Made by a program: the position numbers and the translations under genes
Shown here: in pieces, positions 63,401-64,000 of the stretch
Numbering within the stretch: the stretch's first letter is position 1
Layout of the letters: every line of letters starts with the position of its first letter
The notes under the pieces: model-generated
Database searches by the model: none
The model's input: the letters and a program-made list of their open reading frames with translations, nothing else
What the model was told of the DNA's origin: nothing
Source: Trogon surrucura
Lineage: Eukaryota; Chordata; Aves; Trogoniformes; Trogonidae
Length of the DNA: 64,000 nt
NCBI GenBank assembly: GCA_020746105.1
Contig: CM036620.1
Location: 45,404,706 to 45,468,705, forward strand
Reading direction: 5' to 3'

Positions 63401-63716
63401 TCAAAATAATTAAAAGAATGTGATTGTTTTTTTCTTACCAATGCATAGGTACTTCATGAGGAAACAACAATACCAGGAACCGATTTGAAGTTATCATACT
63501 TAAGCTCGAGGGCCGCAGGATATAAATCTGTTCTGAAGATTACTATGACCCAGTCTGTTATACCGTTTAATTTAATGAAGGTTCATCTTATGGTGGCTGT
63601 GGTGGGAAGACTTTTTCAAAAATGGTTCCCTGCATCCCCAAATCTGGCTTACACTTTCATATGGGATAAGACTGATGCGTACAACCAGAGAGTCTATGGA
63701 TTGTCTGAAGCTGTTG
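5238..63716 (+). CDS. TENM3: teneurin-3, internal part of gene (13 exons, spliced)
   Basis: This is the overall gene entry; coding exons are listed separately. Teneurin-3 is a type II single-pass adhesion protein of neurons that guides wiring by homophilic binding and by binding latrophilins. The thirteen exons join in one frame of 758 complete codons. In order they encode the juxtamembrane ectodomain (residues 1-183), eight EGF repeats (about 189-453), a Cys-rich linker (about 461-490), the transthyretin-related domain and the start of the FN-plug (to 758). Paralogue choice rests on sequences I recall as TENM3-type, such as [28 protein letters not shown] and [13 protein letters not shown]1, TENM2 and TENM4 differ there. 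The cytoplasmic tail, transmembrane helix, NHL propeller, YD shell and C-terminal toxin-like domain are outside the window. No stop or frameshift breaks the exons, so the gene looks functional. Confidence 0.96.
9728..9756. repeat. perfect 11-bp inverted repeat around an A-tract
   Basis: The arms GAAAAAGCTTT (9728-9738) and AAAGCTTTTTC (9746-9756) are exact reverse complements separated by seven A residues. It is low in complexity and probably incidental. Confidence 0.5.
10803..11487 (-). mobile_element. CR1 LINE, 5'-truncated, antisense
   Basis: The 3' end is at the low coordinate, where AGTCATAGAATG and GGTTGGAAGGGACC appear. The minus strand encodes the C-terminal part of the CR1 reverse transcriptase in two open pieces (11153-11476 and 10892-11122). 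Visible family motifs include [30 protein letters not shown] and LFSLQKRRL. Only the last ~230 residues of ORF2 remain and the frame is broken between the two pieces, so it is a dead copy. Confidence 0.9.
11880..12290 (+). mobile_element. probable solo LTR of an avian endogenous retrovirus (ERVL-like)
   Basis: The segment has an LTR-like order: GGCCAGGAGTATTCCATACC upstream, a TATA-like CACTATAAATTGGG near 11955, a GC-richer central part around 12050-12130, and a TATTAGTATTACTATTAATA stretch followed by a pyrimidine-rich end near 12230. This arrangement resembles avian ERVL-type LTRs from recall. No internal gag, pol or env frame flanks it, so it would be a solo LTR. Both ends and the family name are uncertain, and I found no target-site duplication. 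Confidence 0.42.
13135..13349 (+). CDS. TENM3: TENM3 exon: juxtamembrane ectodomain
   Basis: The exon encodes residues 42-113, including [20 protein letters not shown] and [20 protein letters not shown]. This region is shared by all vertebrate teneurins between the membrane and the EGF repeats. The acceptor is TAACCTCTCAG and the donor is CAG before GTGAGA; it enters in phase 1 and leaves in phase 0. The sequons ENNT and FNIS are potential N-glycosylation sites. The flanking exons lie 7.8 and 6.6 kb away. Confidence 0.96.
15961..16850 (-). mobile_element. old, diverged CR1 LINE fragment, antisense
   Basis: The plus strand shows a series of short matches, in order, to the reverse complement of the older CR1 group widespread in reptiles and birds. 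These are CTGGGTCTGATCAAAGG (start), TGAATTTGCTTAGTTGCCTT near 16180, CTTTTCTGAACGTTTTCCAG near 16500, TTTTTTGAGATGGGGGCACC near 16530, ACCATAGCTCCAAGATCTC near 16660 and ATCTGCCCTTATCTCCTAGT near 16806. The order matches a reverse-transcriptase C-terminus plus 3' UTR, but no long frame survives, so the insertion is ancient. The limits are approximate. Confidence 0.65.
17323..17425 (-). mobile_element. possible old CR1 3'-end scrap, antisense
   Basis: GAGGTTGGGAGAGATCTCAAG, then CAAGATCAACTGTATCTAAA and CCATTTCTATCAG, resemble the reverse complement of a CR1 3' UTR in which a GGAAGGGACC-like block precedes a CAGGATCAACT-like block. Only about 100 bases can be compared, and divergence is high. 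Confidence 0.4.
18390..18419 (+). repeat. homopolymer run of 30 G
   Basis: An uninterrupted run of 30 G lies between CAGGC and AGGAAGG. It can form a G-quadruplex on the coding strand and would place C-runs in the template. Its true length is likely uncertain because homopolymer runs are error-prone in sequencing. The proline-rich frame antisense to it is an artefact of this run. Confidence 0.9.
19992..20202 (+). CDS. TENM3: TENM3 exon: end of juxtamembrane region before EGF1
   Basis: The exon encodes residues 114-183 with [37 protein letters not shown] and [16 protein letters not shown]. The acceptor is TCCCTCCCTGCAG and the donor is ATTATAG before GTAAGC; it enters in phase 0 and leaves in phase 1. 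GRQAR followed by Ser (about residues 139-144) fits a minimal R-x-x-R proprotein-convertase site, and TENM4 has a dibasic RERR at the equivalent place by recall. GC content is clearly higher than in the flanking introns. Confidence 0.96.
20203..20642 (+). other. TENM3: TENM3 intron, 440 bp
   Basis: This is a short intron with a pyrimidine-rich 3' end (CTTCCTTTTTTTCCCTTTAG). No repeat or other feature is seen. Confidence 0.9.
20643..20744 (+). CDS. TENM3: TENM3 exon: EGF repeat 1
   Basis: The exon encodes residues 184-217. Six cysteines fall in the EGF pattern, with [16 protein letters not shown] and GFLGPDC. The acceptor is CCCTTTAG before AGTCTGTGG and the donor is TCGAGAG before GTAAAT; the exon is phase 1 at both ends, so it is a symmetric module. 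The next exon follows after only 161 bases. Teneurin EGF repeats form the rod that carries cis-dimer contacts. Confidence 0.96.
20906..21100 (+). CDS. TENM3: TENM3 exon: EGF repeats 2 and 3
   Basis: The exon encodes residues 218-282. EGF2 ([16 protein letters not shown] to GTEC) has five cysteines: Tyr stands where the third Cys is expected, leaving one unpaired. EGF3 ([12 protein letters not shown] to GENC) has all six. In teneurins the unpaired cysteines of EGF2 and EGF5 form the intermolecular disulfides of the cis-dimer. The acceptor is TATTTGACAG, the donor is GAAGAAG before GTAAAT, and the phase is 1-1. Confidence 0.97.
21101..22411 (+). other. TENM3: TENM3 intron, 1.3 kb
   Basis: This intron has a T-rich tract near 21350-21371 and an AT-rich, ATTA-containing block at about 21640-21800 that could be a conserved element. 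No exon or mobile element is recognised. Confidence 0.85.
22412..22612 (+). CDS. TENM3: TENM3 exon: EGF repeats 4 and 5
   Basis: The exon encodes residues 283-349. EGF4 ([12 protein letters not shown] to GNNC) is complete. EGF5 ([15 protein letters not shown] to GPDC) has five cysteines with Tyr at the third-Cys position, the second unpaired cysteine needed for covalent cis-dimerisation. NWT in EGF5 is a potential N-glycosylation site. The acceptor is CATTTTTCTGCAG, the donor is TCCAATG before GTAAGG, and the phase is 1-1. Confidence 0.97.
22613..25531 (+). other. TENM3: TENM3 intron, 2.9 kb
   Basis: This is an AT-rich intron without a recognisable mobile element. A dense cluster of ATTA/TAAT sites at about 23930-24240 is the main structure, followed by an A-tract and purine-rich run near 24242-24270. 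Open frames here show no similarity. Confidence 0.85.
25532..25717 (+). CDS. TENM3: TENM3 exon: EGF repeats 6 and 7
   Basis: The exon encodes residues 350-411. EGF6 ([11 protein letters not shown] to GAAC) and EGF7 ([16 protein letters not shown] to GEHC) each have six cysteines. The acceptor is CTCTCGGATCCAG; the donor, CACCATTG before GTAGGC, departs from consensus at +4 and +6. This donor feeds a choice between the microexon 19.3 kb downstream and the EGF8 exon 21.8 kb downstream; both keep the frame. The exon is GC-rich with several CpGs, unlike the introns. Confidence 0.97.
28494..28543. repeat. perfect 19-bp inverted repeat, 12-nt loop
   Basis: The arm AAATTTACAACTTCTTTGG (28494-28512) is exactly complementary to CCAAAGAAGTTGTAAATTT (28525-28543), with spacer GAAAGGAATACT. 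A transcript of either strand would fold into a 50-nt hairpin. The stem is short for an animal pre-miRNA. It could be a relic of a small inverted-repeat transposon. Confidence 0.75.
30346..30365. promoter_or_regulatory. 20-bp perfect palindrome with POU octamer and CCAAT motifs
   Basis: TGCAAATTGGCCAATTTGCA is its own reverse complement. The centre carries CCAAT in both orientations, and the right edge (30359-30366) reads ATTTGCAT, an exact POU octamer on the minus strand; the left edge is a 7-of-8 octamer. It lies in AT-rich sequence with further ATTAAT sites. The motifs are seen; regulatory function is inferred. Confidence 0.4.
32640..34091 (+). mobile_element. CR1 LINE, 5'-truncated, sense
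   Basis: The plus strand encodes reverse-transcriptase segments: [17 protein letters not shown] near 32915-32965, then after breaks [19 protein letters not shown] near 33730-33790 and [13 protein letters not shown] near 33885. The conserved GVPQGS-like and FADD-like regions lie between, in shifted frames. Frameshifts occur near 33060 and 33140 (a T-run within the DVVYLDF region) and near 33400. The 3' end near 34030-34091 has GACTTCATGGTCTTCTAGAT and then TTCTTTGATTCTT. It is a dead copy of intermediate age. Confidence 0.9.
34900..35500 (+). mobile_element. old, diverged CR1 LINE fragment, sense
   Basis: TTTGCAAATGATACCAAAGC near 34903 is the FADDTK region of the reverse transcriptase. It is followed in order by AGGTGCAATTCAACAAATGC, GTGCTTAAGTAGGAATAATC and CTGCACAAATTCAAGTTAGG, which match the downstream KFNKxKCxVLHLG-type coding block. 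All frames are broken. The 3' limit is uncertain. Confidence 0.6.
38065..40944 (-). pseudogene. CR1 ORF2 (endonuclease-reverse transcriptase), broken frame
   Basis: ORF2 makes the nick in target DNA and copies the element RNA there. The apurinic-type endonuclease (40944 to about 40100) keeps [23 protein letters not shown] and CSDHEMVEF. The reverse transcriptase keeps [25 protein letters not shown] and the catalytic FADDTK. The frame is broken three times: a shift near 39940-39960 after the endonuclease linker, another near 39440-39460, and a TGA at 38764-38766 after RWAGKN. Each side of every break still reads as family sequence, so the breaks are recent. Confidence 0.9.
40947..42050 (-). 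pseudogene. CR1 ORF1 (esterase-like), one premature stop
   Basis: The frame spans 42050-40947 and is interrupted by a single in-frame TAG at 41649-41651. The N-terminal part has paired CxxC motifs (CREC and CVRC) and then a probable coiled coil ([18 protein letters not shown]). The C-terminal part carries the SGNH/GDSL-type block IGDSLLRG and a later MQIGNDEI, the esterase-like domain known in CR1 ORF1. ORF1 proteins bind RNA and assist retrotransposition. The ATG is followed by a second ATG ([10 protein letters not shown]) that may be the true start. Confidence 0.85.
44910..44915 (+). promoter_or_regulatory. TGCATG motif (RBFOX-type) upstream of microexon
   Basis: TGCATG lies 78 bases upstream of the microexon acceptor. 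RBFOX proteins bind UGCAUG and, from an upstream position, usually favour skipping. The motif is seen; its role is inferred. It overlaps an ATTTGCAT octamer, so another origin is possible. Confidence 0.35.
44994..45020 (+). CDS. TENM3: TENM3 27-nt cassette microexon (splice insert A)
   Basis: The microexon encodes AHYLDKIVK, residues 412-420, between EGF7 and EGF8. It is phase 1 at both ends, so inclusion or skipping keeps the frame (the shared next codon becomes Glu either way). The acceptor has a long pyrimidine tract (from about 44961) ending TTTTTAATTCTCAAG; the donor is AAAG before GTACTG, a weak site. Both fit regulated splicing. In teneurins this insert is known as the A-site variant and alters the geometry and partner preference of the cis-dimer. 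It is too short for ORF-based prediction and is recognised from the peptide and splice sites. Confidence 0.93.
45021..47517 (+). other. TENM3: TENM3 intron downstream of microexon, 2.5 kb
   Basis: This intron is AT-rich with T-runs near 45730 and 46060-46075. No TGCATG was noticed in the first 250 bases. No mobile element or exon is recognised; the 76-codon minus-strand frame at 46154-46384 has no known similarity. Confidence 0.8.
47518..47664 (+). CDS. TENM3: TENM3 exon: EGF repeat 8 and start of Cys-rich linker
   Basis: The exon encodes residues 421-469. EGF8 ([20 protein letters not shown] to GAGC) has a longer third loop than the other repeats. It is followed by [15 protein letters not shown], which starts an acidic Cys-rich segment. 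The acceptor is TCTGTTTGAACAG, the donor is GAAGGAG before GTAAGA, and the phase is 1-1. It is the common exon joined either to the microexon or directly to the EGF6-7 exon. Confidence 0.97.
48770..49270 (+). repeat. purine-rich, strand-asymmetric low-complexity stretch
   Basis: About 500 bases are dominated by A and G on the plus strand, with GGA, GAAA and AAGA words and few pyrimidine runs. No tandem unit is clear, so it is not a simple microsatellite. It may be a decayed purine repeat. Confidence 0.4.
50990..51330 (-). mobile_element. possible old CR1 fragment, antisense
   Basis: GGTGACTCCAGGTTTTCTTT, then GAGTGACAGCTCATTTAGAC, and later ATGTTGAACAAGGTCC with GTGCACTTCTC, follow the order of an old CR1 read in reverse. 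This is the same block seen near 16660-16720 in the other old copy. Divergence is high, and the ends are approximate. Confidence 0.45.
52660..53500 (-). mobile_element. CR1 LINE, 5'-truncated, antisense
   Basis: The plus strand reads ATCTCCAAGGATGGAGACTC and then CACAACTTTCCTGGGCAACC near 52780-52810, the reverse complement of CR1 ORF2 coding for a PSLETF-like end. On the minus strand a frame at 53413-53090 shows [12 protein letters not shown] and [17 protein letters not shown], reverse-transcriptase C-terminal sequence. The frame is broken further towards the 3' end. The terminal repeat is eroded. Confidence 0.85.
54820..55036 (+). CDS. TENM3: TENM3 exon: Cys-rich linker after the EGF repeats
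   Basis: The exon encodes residues 470-541. It opens with [17 protein letters not shown], continuing the acidic Cys-rich segment begun in the previous exon, then has [12 protein letters not shown] and [20 protein letters not shown], which leads into the transthyretin-related domain. The acceptor is TTTCTGCCAACAG and the donor is AATAAGAG before GTGAGC; it enters in phase 1 and leaves in phase 2. The sequence matches recalled TENM3 more closely than the other paralogues. Confidence 0.97.
55037..56080 (+). other. TENM3: TENM3 intron, 1.0 kb
   Basis: This short AT-rich intron has a brief GT-rich run near 55983-56000. No mobile element or exon is seen. Confidence 0.9.
56081..56200 (+). CDS. TENM3: TENM3 exon: transthyretin-related domain, first half
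   Basis: The exon encodes residues 542-581 with [20 protein letters not shown] and [10 protein letters not shown], the typical opening strands of a carboxypeptidase-regulatory or transthyretin-like beta-sandwich. NVS (in GVNVSFLHY) is a potential N-glycosylation site. The acceptor is GTCTTTTTCACAG and the donor is GATGGAAT before GTAAGT; the phase is 2-2, so the exon is symmetric. Confidence 0.97.
56201..56597 (+). other. TENM3: TENM3 intron, 397 bp
   Basis: This short intron ends in TGTTGTTTTTTTCTAG. No other feature is seen. Confidence 0.9.
56598..56859 (+). CDS. TENM3: TENM3 exon: transthyretin-related domain, second half, to FN-plug
   Basis: The exon encodes residues 582-669 with [37 protein letters not shown] and [20 protein letters not shown]. 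These complete the beta-sandwich and lead into the FN-plug, the segment that caps the YD shell in teneurin structures. The donor is ACACAG before GTAAAG; it enters in phase 2 and leaves in phase 0. The next exon is 6.6 kb away. Confidence 0.97.
56860..63448 (+). other. TENM3: TENM3 intron, 6.6 kb
   Basis: This intron is AT-rich with a CT microsatellite at 57573-57600 and no recognisable CR1 copy. Open frames such as 58516-58728, 61319-61573 and 63054-63299 have no known similarity. No exon is seen. Confidence 0.8.
57573..57600 (+). repeat. CT dinucleotide microsatellite in a pyrimidine-rich tract
   Basis: A run of about ten CT units lies inside a longer pyrimidine-only stretch of about 57555-57660. 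It is likely to vary in length between individuals. Confidence 0.85.
63449..63716 (+). CDS. TENM3: TENM3 exon: FN-plug, last exon in window
   Basis: The exon encodes residues 670-758 with [40 protein letters not shown] and [20 protein letters not shown]. The acceptor is ACCAATGCATAG and the donor is GCTGTTG before GTATGT; it enters in phase 0 and leaves in phase 1. The frame ends inside SEAV, where teneurins continue into the rest of the FN-plug and the NHL propeller, so the next exon lies beyond 64000. Confidence 0.97.
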
Positions 63717-64000
63717 GTATGTGTTACGGAGGTTTTTTGCATTTTTGTTTGTTCATTACAACAATTACTGTTGTCTTGAAAATAAGGGAACCCATCTCAA
63801 ATACTTGTGTCCATTAAGTAGAAAAGGGTTAGCAAAATAAGATGAGAAATAACAGTGGATATTAAAATATTCTAGAAAACGTTAATCTACACTGACTTCT
63901 AAGAAAAAAAAATTCCTTCAAAAGGAAAAAGAGACCATGGTCATTTTTCCTTCTAGTTCTTCCCTGTGAGGTAGCCCTCAGCCTGATAGCACAGTATGGA
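63717..64000 (+). other. TENM3: TENM3 intron (5' part)
   Basis: This is the start of the next intron, cut by the window end. No exon matching the expected continuation is present. Confidence 0.9.

Noticed and set aside
5238-63716. Assignment to TENM1, TENM2 or TENM4
   Set aside because: The Cys-rich linker and the segment before the EGF repeats match recalled TENM3 almost exactly, while the paralogues differ at many of these positions. An alignment would settle it.

Overview
The window is vertebrate, almost certainly avian, nuclear DNA. It holds the middle part of one large plus-strand gene, teneurin-3 (TENM3, also called ODZ3), as thirteen exons with consensus GT/AG introns. No other protein-coding gene is supported. 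The avian call rests on CR1 LINE copies of several ages, including one nearly full-length copy with the (ATTCTATG)n 3' tail typical of bird CR1, and on a probable solo LTR of avian type. The species cannot be told from the sequence alone.

Layout. Positions 1-5237 are intron; the upstream exons for the cytoplasmic tail and transmembrane helix lie outside the window. Exons are at 5238-5360, 13135-13349, 19992-20202 (juxtamembrane ectodomain), 20643-20744, 20906-21100, 22412-22612, 25532-25717 (EGF repeats 1-7), 44994-45020 (a 27-nt microexon), 47518-47664 (EGF8), 54820-55036 (Cys-rich linker), and 56081-56200, 56598-56859 and 63449-63716 (transthyretin-related and FN-plug region). The gene continues past 64000 towards the NHL propeller and YD shell. 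The exons join in one open frame of 758 complete codons (2274 bases with the split end codons), and every junction keeps phase. In this annotation residues are numbered within the window, residue 1 being the Ala split by the first splice site.

How it works together. Teneurins are single-pass type II adhesion proteins that dimerise in cis through EGF repeats and bind teneurins or latrophilins in trans. All the expected features are visible: eight EGF repeats, the missing cysteine in EGF2 and EGF5, and the cassette microexon encoding a nine-residue spacer between EGF7 and EGF8.

The introns are AT-rich and carry CR1 copies on both strands (about 2246-2327, 3279-3389, 10803-11487, 15961-16850, 17323-17425, 32640-34091, 34900-35500, 37977-42400, 50990-51330 and 52660-53500). 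They also hold a probable solo LTR near 11880-12290, a 30-base G run, a CT microsatellite, several perfect inverted repeats and stretches dense in homeodomain-type sites that may be conserved enhancers. I found no CRISPR array, RNA gene, operon or new multi-gene system. The most interesting items are the microexon with its splicing signals, two intronic palindromes and the nearly intact antisense CR1 2.6 kb upstream of the microexon.
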